A DNA stretch of 11,117 nucleotides from Bacillota bacterium (GTDB lineage: Bacteria > Bacillota > Bacilli > Alicyclobacillales > SLC66): contig JAJZZT010000067.1 of the NCBI GenBank assembly GCA_021797415.1, positions 1-11,117 of the forward strand, written 5' to 3'. A program made the translations under genes and the position numbers. The notes below the pieces were generated by a model that saw only the letters and a list, made by a program, of their open reading frames with translations, had not been told where the DNA came from and searched no databases. This document shows, piece by piece, positions 1-6,224 of the stretch. Each line of letters starts with the position of its first letter. The stretch's first letter is position 1.

Positions 1-1226
1 CCATTGCGTACCCGAACAGCGTGGAGGGCGGCTCCGGCAGTGTATCCGACGCGGGGCGGAACTGGCTGGCGCAGTTTGTGTCCGGCGCGCAGACCGCATA
101 CGTGATCAGTCTGTCCGGGCGCGTGATCGACTGGTACGGCATGCGGGGCACTCCGGGGCCTGTACCCGTCTCTCTCGCGCGCACGAACAGCGCGGCGCGG
201 GTCATCTCCTTCGGCGCGGCCCATTTCGTTCGCGCCGTCTCGACCAGCCGGGGAGAATCCGGCAGTGCGTCGGCGTTCATCGTGGTGTACGTGTCGGTGG
301 ACACCGTCTTTCGCTATATTGAAACGCTCATGCGCATTCTTCTGGTCGGATCCGCGGGCGCCGTGCTGTTGGCGGGAGCCGGCGGCTATGCGGTGAGCTT
401 TTTGGCCCTGCGGCCCGTGGGACGCATCATCCGCGCGGTGCGGAAAATGGATTACGGCCACATGAACGAGCGGTTGCCGGAACTGCGCGGGCGCGACGAG
501 ATCGCGGAGTTGACGGACACGTTCAACGACCTGCTCGAACGCATCCAGCACGCGGTGGAAAAGCAGAACCAGTTTGTGGCGGATGCATCGCACGAATTTC
601 GTTCGCCGCTCACCGTGATCGAAGGCTACGCCAACCTGCTAGGACGCTGGGGAGCGCAGGACTCCGCCGTGCTGCCGAGGGGGATTGAAGAGATCAAGAA
701 AGAGGCGGCGCGCCTGCGCAGATTGACGAACAACCTGCTGCAGCTCGCCGCCATCCCGTCTGTCGAAGTGACGCCCGCGCCGCACTTTGTCCAGCCCACC
801 GTTTTCGAGGTCGTGCAGCAGTTGAGCGACGTGCACCAGCGGACCATTGCTCTGGATGTCCAGGACGCCGCGCAAAAGGCGGCGATCAGTCCGGAACACC
901 TGCATCAGATTGTCTCCATCATTCTCCACAACGCGATCAAATACACGCCGGCCGAGCGGGCGATCCGGGTTGCGGTCATGCGCAGCGGCAGGCAGATCGA
1001 AATCGCGGTGAACGACGAGGGCTGCGGCATACCGGCGGATAAACTGCCGCACATCTTCGACCGGTTTTATCGCGTGGACCAGTCCAGGGACCGCAAGACG
1101 GAAGGGTTTGGCCTCGGTTTGCCCATCGCGAAGGAACTGGTGTCTGCGTACGGCGGTTCGATCCGCGTCGCCAGCCTGCCTGGGGTGGGGACGACGGTCA
1201 CCGTCCGGCTGCCCGCCGCACTGTGA
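1..1226 (+). CDS. Sensor histidine kinase, 5'-truncated by window edge
   Basis: This is the C-terminal part of a membrane-bound two-component sensor kinase, which would autophosphorylate on His and pass the phosphate to a response regulator. The frame is open to the left edge (first full codon at 3), so the true start lies outside; the GTG at 21 has no visible RBS. Numbering from that GTG: an extracytoplasmic sensor stretch up to about 100, one transmembrane helix at about 104-128, a HAMP linker at about 127-180, the H box SHEFRSPL with phospho-acceptor His191, N box HNAIKY (Asn304), G1 box DEGCGIP (332-338), F box around 346-350 and G2 box GFGLGL (362-367). All residues needed for catalysis are present. 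The partner response regulator is expected just upstream, outside the window. The stimulus is unknown. The order of boxes makes the family call very secure. Confidence 0.95.
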   Translation, partial: IAYPNSVEGGSGSVSDAGRNWLAQFVSGAQTAYVISLSGRVIDWYGMRGTPGPVPVSLARTNSAARVISFGAAHFVRAVSTSRGESGSASAFIVVYVSVDTVFRYIETLMRILLVGSAGAVLLAGAGGYAVSFLALRPVGRIIRAVRKMDYGHMNERLPELRGRDEIAELTDTFNDLLERIQHAVEKQNQFVADASHEFRSPLTVIEGYANLLGRWGAQDSAVLPRGIEEIKKEAARLRRLTNNLLQLAAIPSVEVTPAPHFVQPTVFEVVQQLSDVHQRTIALDVQDAAQKAAISPEHLHQIVSIILHNAIKYTPAERAIRVAVMRSGRQIEIAVNDEGCGIPADKLPHIFDRFYRVDQSRDRKTEGFGLGLPIAKELVSAYGGSIRVASLPGVGTTVTVRLPAAL

Positions 1227-1626
1227 TTCTGTATTGATCCGGAACTCGGGCGCGGAATTTCATACAAGGGGGACCTGCGACAGATTATATGGCGCGTCTT
1301 CACCGCGTGAGCAGCGTTATTCGCGGCCCCAGAGCGGCCCGCCCCGCCTGCTCCTGCGCCACGCGTCGCGCCGGCGGTGGACGTCGGACGGCTGGATTTC
1401 CGGCATATTCTGCCTGAGTTCCTTACCCGGGAAAGGCGGAAATGGTTTGTGCGGTTCGGTTTGATACCAGAAGGCGACTGTCGCGAGATCCAGCGTCAGC
1501 GCATTGGCATGCCCGTGTTCAATACTGGCGCAAAGTGGGCAGAACTCCCCGGCGCATTGGCACCTCCCGCTTGTGTGGAATCAGGCCGGTTGGCGTGGCG
1601 GCAGCATCAGGTGGCAAAATGGCGCT
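1227..1626. other. 400-nt intergenic stretch without a convincing gene
   Basis: Between the kinase stop and the psiE-like stop all frames give only short, Arg/Pro/Ala-rich translations without recognisable motifs or good ribosome binding sites. I see no clear intrinsic terminator with a T-run for either flanking gene. The one notable element is a 17-nt sequence at 1540-1556 that recurs inverted at 2433-2449, inside the repeat-rich region on the other side of the psiE-like gene. A decayed gene or an unrecognised RNA cannot be excluded. Confidence 0.5.
1540..1556 (+). repeat. 17-nt repeat, inverted partner at 2433-2449
   Basis: CAGAACTCCCCGGCGCA here is the exact reverse complement of 2433-2449. 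Homology continues weakly on both sides (GGG before, TG or a similar dinucleotide after). The partner copy forms part of a REP-like hairpin, so this is probably a decayed copy of the same family. The pair brackets the psiE-like gene. Confidence 0.6.
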
Positions 1627-2121
1627 TCAGGCCGGGTCTCCGGAACTGGACGGGTTTTCAGCGGGGGCGGCGCTGCTCACACGGCTGTCCGTCTTGCTTT
1701 TGTCCCCGCGCGAGAGCAGTCTCGCCAGTCCGCGGCGTGGAAGGACGAGATACTTGATGCCGCTTGATTTGACCGCATAGAGCAGGAGGATGGCGAGCGA
1801 ACCAAGAAAGAAGTCGACACCGGACTGCATGGTCATGATCATCTTGCGCGCAATCGCGAAGATCAGGATATCCAGCACCAGCCGAGGCTCCCGTTTGATC
1901 AGCATCAGTGCGAACTCCAGCCCTATGATGCTGACCAGTGAGCGGTCGAGAAATGTCTGGAAGTATGGATTCATGCCGGCGATGATGATGGACCGCAGGT
2001 TGAGCACCAACGTGGCGCCTTCCATGGCCACGCCGCAGATCAGGATGAGGGCGAGTGCAATCTCAAAGATGCGGATGATCTGTTCAACGCTCTTTTCCGT
2101 TGTCTTCATGGGCACCTTCAC
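1627..2121 (-). CDS. PsiE-family (phosphate-starvation-inducible) membrane protein
   Basis: A 164-residue integral membrane protein with about four hydrophobic helices (roughly 18-41, 58-76, 80-97 and 101-118) and a polar, disordered-looking Ser/Pro/Ala-rich tail after 135. Size, helix layout and motifs such as REPRLVLDILIFAIARK resemble the PsiE family, named for an E. coli phosphate-starvation-inducible protein whose biochemical role is unknown. The GTG at 2121 was chosen because a GGGGGG purine run lies 7 nt upstream; the ATG at 2109 (AGGTG just ahead) is an alternative. A longer reading from 2196 would run through the repeat element and is unlikely. A repeat unit sits immediately upstream, so the native promoter may have been displaced. 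The gene stands alone on the minus strand. Family assignment is from pattern recognition only. Confidence 0.75.
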   Translation of the reverse strand: MKVPMKTTEKSVEQIIRIFEIALALILICGVAMEGATLVLNLRSIIIAGMNPYFQTFLDRSLVSIIGLEFALMLIKREPRLVLDILIFAIARKMIMTMQSGVDFFLGSLAILLLYAVKSSGIKYLVLPRRGLARLLSRGDKSKTDSRVSSAAPAENPSSSGDPA

Positions 2122-2185
2122 ACTGAATCCCCCCTTCCGGTATACGAACCTGTTCAAAAAGAGGCCGGGTAAGACCCACGCAGTG

Positions 2186-2236
2186 CAAGGGGACATGGGA
2201 TCAACCGAATGTGGACTTTAATCCCATGTCCCCTTG
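2186..2236. repeat. REP-like hairpin with 16-bp perfect stem
   Basis: CAAGGGGACATGGGAT (2186-2201) and its exact complement (2221-2236) flank a 19-nt loop. The right arm plus part of the loop (2213-2233) is also a reverse-complement copy of 2261-2280 with one extra base. Such a strong stem could stop or stabilise transcripts, but no T-run follows on either strand. Confidence 0.8.
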
Positions 2237-2260
2237 AAAGCAGCCAGAAATGCGGACCTA

Positions 2261-2381
2261 GGGGACATGGGATAAAGTCCTCTTTGCAGGCGCAATGGTT
2301 CCACATTGAGAGTCCGAGGCTCTAATCGGAACTAAATGTACTGTAACACGCCTGCCGGAATTGCGTTTATCCCATGTCCCC
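2261..2381. repeat. Inverted pair of REP-like motifs (REPIN-like)
   Basis: GGGGACATGGGATAAA (2261-2276) and its exact complement (2366-2381) bound an 89-nt spacer. Two REP motifs in opposite orientation separated by a short spacer is the arrangement called a REPIN. The motif family is shared with 2186-2236 and 9662-9683. Confidence 0.7.
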
Positions 2382-2438
2382 GAGCGTACGTTTTTGGTAC
2401 GTGAGGGAGCATTTCTGGCGATGACGCGGCACTGCGCC

Positions 2439-2454
2439 GGGGAGTTCTGTCCCC
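2439..2454. repeat. Short REP-like palindrome GGGGA/TCCCC
   Basis: GGGGAGTTCTGTCCCC has 5-bp complementary ends and a 6-nt loop and is followed by TTTTTG. It abuts the right inverted end of the 2148-2469 unit and overlaps the 17-nt sequence that recurs inverted at 1540-1556. On the plus strand the T-run after the stem gives it a terminator-like look. Confidence 0.5.
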
Positions 2455-2532
2455 TTTTTGAACAACCTCTATACGATAACCTTAGAGGGGAAGGCTGGAT
2501 TTCGTCAAGAGAAGCCCGATTGTGTGCAATAC

Positions 2533-2556
2533 GCGCCGCACGGTGGAGTGCGGCGC
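2533..2556 (-). terminator. Stem-loop after the glutamic peptidase gene
   Basis: GCGCCGCAC (2533-2541), a 6-nt loop and the perfect complement GTGCGGCGC (2548-2556) form a 9-bp GC-rich stem just past the stop of the minus-strand peptidase gene. Position and strength suit a transcription terminator, but the sequence beyond it on the minus strand lacks a clear T-run, so it may be an imperfect or Rho-independent-like site. Confidence 0.45.
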
Positions 2557-2561
2557 ACGGA

Positions 2562-3404
2562 TCAGGATGGAGGCGGGGAGGGGGCGATGCCGCCATAAGC
2601 GACTGTGAATCCGTCCGTATCGGCGTCGGGGGCCGAAGGCGTTGATACGCGGCGGCCATCCTGGTACATCGTGCCGCCGTTCATCATGGTCAGGTGAGGG
2701 TTTTTCCCGTTCACCGTACCAGGATCGAAAGTGACGGTTCCATAGTTGGCGAGCGGAGACAGTTGACCGTTCACCATCGGCGCTTCCTGAATCCATTCGG
2801 CGGACGTTTGCGGACCACGGTAGCGCACGCCGCTGAGATTGAACGTCCAGCCTCTGGTCTCGTTGGTCAGCGTGATCGTCCATGTCCTGTCGGTCTGTTT
2901 GCCAATGGCCGCCAGTATGGTGTCGCCGGGGCGAACCGGATAGCGGCCGGGATTGATCTCGGTTTCAGGAGCGGGCAACACCTCCCACCACGCGGAATAA
3001 CGAGGGACTCCGTGTACGATGTTCTGGCTTGTTCCGACCTGGATGAGACTGCTGTTGTTAAAACCGTCGATGCCGATCCAGCTTGCGGAGTAGGCGGTGT
3101 TTGCGCCCGCTCGCGCACTCTGGGTCACGCTCCACCCGAGGAACCACATCAACCAGCCGAGCAACCCGTAACTGAGACCGTCTCGCCGGTGATGCGGGCG
3201 ACCGCCGATCCGGGGGACCACCCATGTTCCGGTGATGCTGCTGTATGTTCCCGGATTCGAGCTTGAAACGGCGTAACCGGACCAGTTGGAGGATGACCAG
3301 CCGTATGGGCTGGAGCCGGATATGCCGGGAAGATCCTCCTCCACGGTGATGCGCGGTGCGTGCTGGGTCGGGCGTTTGCGGAGTATGCTTTTCATTGTCG
3401 GCAT
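2562..3404 (-). CDS. Peptidase G1 (eqolisin/glutamic endopeptidase) family protein
   Basis: A 280-residue homologue of the glutamic peptidases (family G1, Peptidase_A4 fold), acid-active endopeptidases using a Gln/Glu pair. Visible family motifs in order: NWSGYAV (40-46), GTWVVP (59-64), SWIGIDGF (108-115), LIQVGT with the catalytic Gln122, YSAWWEVLP (136-144), SAEWIQE with the catalytic Glu203, and YGTVTF (221-226). Both active-site residues match Gln53 and Glu136 of scytalidoglutamic peptidase. Two oddities: no typical signal peptide is evident at the N-terminus, and residues about 66-105 form an insertion with a hydrophobic Trp/Leu-rich core between two motifs that are usually closer. GGGAGG at 3411-3416 lies 6 nt before ATG 3404 and 3 nt before ATG 3407, so 3404 is preferred. 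It follows the PucR gene on the same strand after 187 nt and is probably transcribed separately. Confidence 0.85.
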   Translation of the reverse strand: MPTMKSILRKRPTQHAPRITVEEDLPGISGSSPYGWSSSNWSGYAVSSSNPGTYSSITGTWVVPRIGGRPHHRRDGLSYGLLGWLMWFLGWSVTQSARAGANTAYSASWIGIDGFNNSSLIQVGTSQNIVHGVPRYSAWWEVLPAPETEINPGRYPVRPGDTILAAIGKQTDRTWTITLTNETRGWTFNLSGVRYRGPQTSAEWIQEAPMVNGQLSPLANYGTVTFDPGTVNGKNPHLTMMNGGTMYQDGRRVSTPSAPDADTDGFTVAYGGIAPSPPPS

Positions 3405-3468
3405 CATTGACCTCCCATCTTGTGAAATGATTGATCCATGAGGAATCAGTCCGTCAATGGAATTCAAC

Positions 3469-3488
3469 ACAATGCATTGTATGGTCAA
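3469..3488 (-). promoter_or_regulatory. Possible promoter/operator upstream of the G1 peptidase gene
   Basis: On the minus strand TTGACC (3488-3483) resembles a sigma-A -35 box. It is followed 2 nt later by the perfect 12-bp palindrome ACAATGCATTGT (3480-3469). No good -10 hexamer occurs at 16-18 nt, so the promoter reading is weak. The palindrome could be a regulator site. Confidence 0.25.
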
Positions 3489-3591
3489 GGGAATGGTGGC
3501 GCAGAGACGGTTGTCCGCGTACGGCAGCGGATTTTTTCCAGCCTGCTTGCGGCGGGCCGGTCTTGATCTGCTCTAAATGGGGAAACGCACA

Positions 3592-4893
3592 CTAAGACCT
3601 GTCGAGGCTCGGTGCAATTGGATATTTCGATTGGTAGGAATATGCATATACGGCAAGATGGATGCCGAGACGCTGCACCGGATCGTCCAGATTCACGCTC
3701 AACAGGCGCTCAAGTTGTTCCAGTCTGTGATACAGGGTCTGGCGATGGATGAACAGGCGATCGGCCGTCTGCTGCTTGGATCGGTCGCAGTCGAGGTACA
3801 CCTTGAGCGTTTCGAGCAACTGTGCGTGGCCCTGGCGATCGTATTCGATCACCGGGGCCAGGTTCTGTATGGCAAGCCCTGCGGCCTCCCCGCTGCGAAC
3901 GATAGGAGCCATCCATCGATAGACCCCGGCGTCCTCATAACAAAGCACGCGCCTCCCATACGCCTTCGCGAACGCTTTCGCTTCAATGGCTTCCCGGTAG
4001 CTGTTGTTGACGTAGACAGGCGCAGTGATCTCACGGCCCAGTCCCATGAGAAGGTCGTCCGCCTCGGGCAAGGCGAGCCGCTGCAGCGCTATATGCAGAC
4101 AACTGCCGACAGTTTCAAGTCGAGATTGCCACTGCGCGCTGGATCCGTCCAATTCAACGATCGCGATGATCCTGTCCGACCGCCCGGAAAGATAAGCGCG
4201 CAGACGGCTTTGCTGAAACGATTCTCGTACGAGGAGAATGAGATCAGATCGGCCAAGTCGCAAGGGATCTTCGGAATTATCCTCTAATAGGGCTGAAAAC
4301 TGGAACACAGCCACGCGATATCGACGATCCGCCCGCATTCGCGCGCCGGATGCGGGCGGCGTGTCTGCGTTCTCCGCTTCTCCCTGGACCATGTACTCGA
4401 CCCATTCCTCTTCGGACAACCTTTGGCGTTCCTGTAGGATGATCAGCTTGTGCAAATCCTGGGTAATGTCTACAAAGCGAACCTCAAACGGAAACACAAT
4501 GATTGGGAATGCGTGTCTGTCCGCGAGATTGCAGATGTTCTGGGGAATCTCCCGCACTGCGGTCCCCAGTTCGACGCACAGTGCCGAGGCGCCTCCCTCA
4601 ATCAGTTGCTGAACGTAGCGCCTGAACTTCTCTTCGCTATGTCCGACGATGACGGCGGTGGTGAGGATGAATTCGCCGCCGCGAATGAATGATCGGACAT
4701 CGGCGATATCGAGGATATGGACCCAACGAACGAGTCGTCCCAACCCCTTTTCGCCTGCGATGAGCTGCGCGTCGGCAAGAAGTGGACGTGCCAGCACATT
4801 GCGGACGCGGATCGGGCCTTCGATGGGGGTTTGCTCCGGAAGGGTGCCTGAGCGACGTCTGAACCGTACTGGAGATTGGAGGCGGTCGGCCAT
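3592..4893 (-). CDS. PucR-family transcriptional regulator
   Basis: A 433-residue regulator of the PucR/CdaR type. It has an N-terminal PucR (purine-catabolism regulator-like) domain at about 30-153, a divergent GGDEF-like middle region (about 190-315) and a C-terminal helix-turn-helix (HTH_30) at about 358-416 containing QTADRLFIHRQTLYHRLEQLE. B. subtilis PucR controls purine/allantoin use; other members control amino acid, polyamine or sugar-acid catabolism, usually of adjacent genes. ATG 4893 is chosen because GGAGG lies 8 nt upstream; ATG 4908 has no RBS and its own first codons contain that GGAGG. The gene is divergent from the dehydrogenase/permease/amidohydrolase/ureohydrolase cluster across an AT-rich spacer, which makes that cluster its likely target. 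The effector is unknown. Confidence 0.92.
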   Translation of the reverse strand: MADRLQSPVRFRRRSGTLPEQTPIEGPIRVRNVLARPLLADAQLIAGEKGLGRLVRWVHILDIADVRSFIRGGEFILTTAVIVGHSEEKFRRYVQQLIEGGASALCVELGTAVREIPQNICNLADRHAFPIIVFPFEVRFVDITQDLHKLIILQERQRLSEEEWVEYMVQGEAENADTPPASGARMRADRRYRVAVFQFSALLEDNSEDPLRLGRSDLILLVRESFQQSRLRAYLSGRSDRIIAIVELDGSSAQWQSRLETVGSCLHIALQRLALPEADDLLMGLGREITAPVYVNNSYREAIEAKAFAKAYGRRVLCYEDAGVYRWMAPIVRSGEAAGLAIQNLAPVIEYDRQGHAQLLETLKVYLDCDRSKQQTADRLFIHRQTLYHRLEQLERLLSVNLDDPVQRLGIHLAVYAYSYQSKYPIAPSLDRS

Positions 4894-4908
4894 GTGTTCA
4901 TCCTCCAT

Positions 4909-5157
4909 ACATTGAATCGGATATGGTGGAGGGCGGGAATCTCTCCGGCAAGAGATGTTGCTTATGCATGATCTATTCGAACACAGGTGACGTCAATTTT
5001 CATTTATATGTGATATATTATAACACAAGTAACAATCGATTGCGTGGACTGTTCTATTATACGGTTAATTATGTTATGTATTCTGACGGAAATGTACGGA
5101 AATTTGATGCAATCGTCATACAATCTGTCGCATGTCTTACTGGGGATCTGGTGGTAG
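4909..5157. promoter_or_regulatory. AT-rich divergent control region between pucR-like gene and catabolic cluster
   Basis: About 4980-5130 is strikingly AT-rich against the GC-rich surroundings and contains TATAAT-like hexamers on both strands (for example TATAAT on the minus strand near 5016-5021 and near 5055-5060, and TATTAT on the plus strand nearby). None has a convincing -35 box at 17 nt. A perfect palindrome CAATCGATTG lies at 5033-5042. GGTTAA at 5063-5068 equals the 3' half of the B. subtilis PucR box as I recall it, but the 5' half does not match. No gene is seen here. Promoters for both directions presumably lie in this stretch. Confidence 0.5.
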
Positions 5158-5346
5158 AGTGACTGTGAGTTCGTCTCGGGCGACACGGTTCCCGAGCACA
5201 ACAACGTCTTGACCATTAGCCCGCCATTTGTAGTCGGTCGCGACGAATTAACGGCGTTTGCGCAAGTTTGTAACCCAGGATATTCACGGAATCGGCGACA
5301 GACAGGGACCGTTCGTGGTGCGCAAGAGCGTTTTTGGAGGAGGTGA
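5158..5346 (+). pseudogene. C-terminal remnant of a class III (PLP) aminotransferase
   Basis: Translated from 5158 after an in-frame TAG at 5155, this reads through HNNVLTISPPFVVGRDEL (about residues 14-31), closely matching the C-terminal signature of class III omega-aminotransferases (NVL.I.PPL.I.REEL). No start codon, RBS or upstream aminotransferase sequence is present. The preceding DNA is AT-rich non-coding, so the N-terminal and catalytic parts, including the PLP lysine, are gone. Past about residue 36 the sequence no longer looks like the family, hinting at further damage or a divergent tail. Its stop (TGA 5344-5346) lies inside the ribosome binding site of the next stub, the spacing expected of formerly coupled operon genes. 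The call rests on one motif block. Confidence 0.5.
5338..5346 (+). promoter_or_regulatory. Very strong ribosome binding site AGGAGGTGA
   Basis: AGGAGGTGA is fully complementary to the 16S rRNA 3' end and sits 4 nt (7 nt from GGAGG) before TTG 5351. It decides the start of the epimerase-like stub and would drive translation into the overlapping dehydrogenase start. Confidence 0.75.
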
Positions 5347-5350
5347 TGGT

Positions 5351-5497
5351 TTGACGACGTTGGTCGCTGGAGGACTTGGATTCGTCGGCGGCGCAATCAT
5401 TCGAAAATTGAAGCAAAACGGACAGTCCATAGTGGGTCTTGATCGCAGGTTTGTGGACGATTTAATGGAAAGGGGTGACCGCAATGAGTTCGATTGA
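5351..5497 (+). pseudogene. N-terminal stub of an NAD-dependent epimerase/dehydratase (48 codons)
   Basis: From a TTG start with an excellent RBS, the peptide begins MTTLVAGGLGFVGGAIIRKL, which is the first beta strand, GxxGxxG dinucleotide loop (Gly7, Gly10, Gly13) and helix of an extended SDR (epimerase) Rossmann fold. It continues to a second strand ending in Asp31, typical for NAD binding. It then stops after 48 residues, while the family is about 300 residues long. The last 14 nt overlap the start of the dehydrogenase gene at 5484. This looks like a deletion that removed most of an epimerase gene and brought the next gene's RBS up to the scar. It could still be translated and couple expression of the dehydrogenase. 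A genuine short peptide gene is a less likely alternative. Confidence 0.6.
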
Positions 5498-6224
5498 ACG
5501 TCAGACCGTTGTTGTCACCGGGGCAGCCAGTGGCATCGGCAGATCTGTGGCGCTTGATTTTGCCCGGGCGGGCGCACTGCTTGTGCTGAACGATCTGCCC
5601 GCTTCGCAAAGTATTTATGGCGTGCGAGAAGAGGTGAAAGCTCTTGGAGCAAGGTGTGAGTTGCGCCTCGGGAATGTATCGAATTCAGGGGAAGTCCAAT
5701 CGATCTTTGCGGGATTGCATCATGTTGATGTTCTGGTCAACGTGGCGGGGTATCTGCGCGAGGTTCCGGTCACTGAAATGACCGACGAGGACTGGGATGA
5801 AATGATACGCGTGCACCTTTACGGAACGTTTTACACCTGTCGCGAAGCGGCGAAGCGAATGAAGCGCGACGGAAAAGGCCGGATCGTTAACATCTCATCG
5901 GATCTTGGGCAGATAGGCGGTGAGCGTTTGACCCATTATTCCGCCGCAAAAGGGGGGATTATCGCCTTTACGAAAAGTCTGGCTCGAGAGTTGGCTCCGT
6001 ATGGGATTTTGGTGAATTCCATCGCCCCTGGCGGGACGCTTACCCCGCTTGTTGAACAGCTCGGCAAAGCGTATATCGCGGAAGAGTCGTCGAGGTATCC
6101 GTTAAAAAGGTTGGGACAGCCGGAGGAAATTGCCGCTGTCGTGCTTTTTTTGGCATCTGACGCAGCCACGTTCCTGACAGGCCAGATTATCGGAGTCAAC
6201 GGTGGGGGCGTGATGATGGGATGA
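5484..6224 (+). CDS. Short-chain dehydrogenase/reductase (classical SDR)
   Basis: A complete 246-residue classical SDR, a cytosolic NAD(P)-dependent oxidoreductase of alcohol/carbonyl groups. Motifs: cofactor loop TGAASGIG (12-19), NVAG (86-89), Ser138/139 of NISS, and YSAAK with catalytic Tyr152 and Lys156, followed by the usual IAPGG and C-terminal NGGG. Asp37 at the end of the second strand suggests NAD(H) rather than NADP(H). The Asn of the common catalytic tetrad (in V-N-L-x-G-T-F) is replaced by His111 (VHLYGTF). ATG 5484 is preceded by GGGGTG with good spacing and overlaps the end of the epimerase-like stub. It is the first intact gene of the rightward cluster, 66 nt ahead of the permease. 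The substrate cannot be inferred beyond a likely alcohol or semialdehyde intermediate of the pathway. Confidence 0.92.
   Translation: MSSIERQTVVVTGAASGIGRSVALDFARAGALLVLNDLPASQSIYGVREEVKALGARCELRLGNVSNSGEVQSIFAGLHHVDVLVNVAGYLREVPVTEMTDEDWDEMIRVHLYGTFYTCREAAKRMKRDGKGRIVNISSDLGQIGGERLTHYSAAKGGIIAFTKSLARELAPYGILVNSIAPGGTLTPLVEQLGKAYIAEESSRYPLKRLGQPEEIAAVVLFLASDAATFLTGQIIGVNGGGVMMG

Larger units (their letters stand above)
2148..2469. mobile_element. MITE-like non-coding repeat unit with inverted ends
   Basis: The ends carry a 14-bp inverted repeat matching at 13 of 14 positions (TGTTCAAAAAGAGG at 2151-2164 against the complement of 2451-2464). Directly outside lies the 7-bp direct repeat TATACGA (2141-2147 and 2470-2476), as expected for a target-site duplication. 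The interior holds no gene but contains four or more nested inverted copies of a GGGGACATGGGAT motif. This fits a short non-autonomous element or a cluster of REP-type repeats moved by a transposase encoded elsewhere. No transposase is present here. The boundaries are inferred, since the spacing between direct repeat and inverted repeat differs by 2 nt at the two ends. Confidence 0.45.

Noticed and set aside
1289..1780. Several overlapping plus-strand open frames in the gap after the histidine kinase
   Set aside because: Their translations are Arg/Pro/Ala/Gly-rich without motifs, they lack good ribosome binding sites, and the later parts overlap the psiE-like gene antisense. They look like open frames expected in GC-rich DNA.
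2258..2883. Minus-strand frames of 133 codons across the repeat region and the peptidase 3' end
   Set aside because: They run through inverted repeats and in a different frame from the peptidase gene, and show no family signature.
3577..4287. A 236-codon plus-strand frame opposite the PucR gene
   Set aside because: It lies wholly antisense to the well-supported HTH and middle domains of the regulator and resembles no family.
4923..5162. A 79-codon plus-strand frame with Cys/Tyr/Asn-rich sequence in the AT-rich spacer
   Set aside because: The composition follows the AT-rich DNA, there is no suitable RBS and no recognisable motif. The region is better read as promoter DNA.
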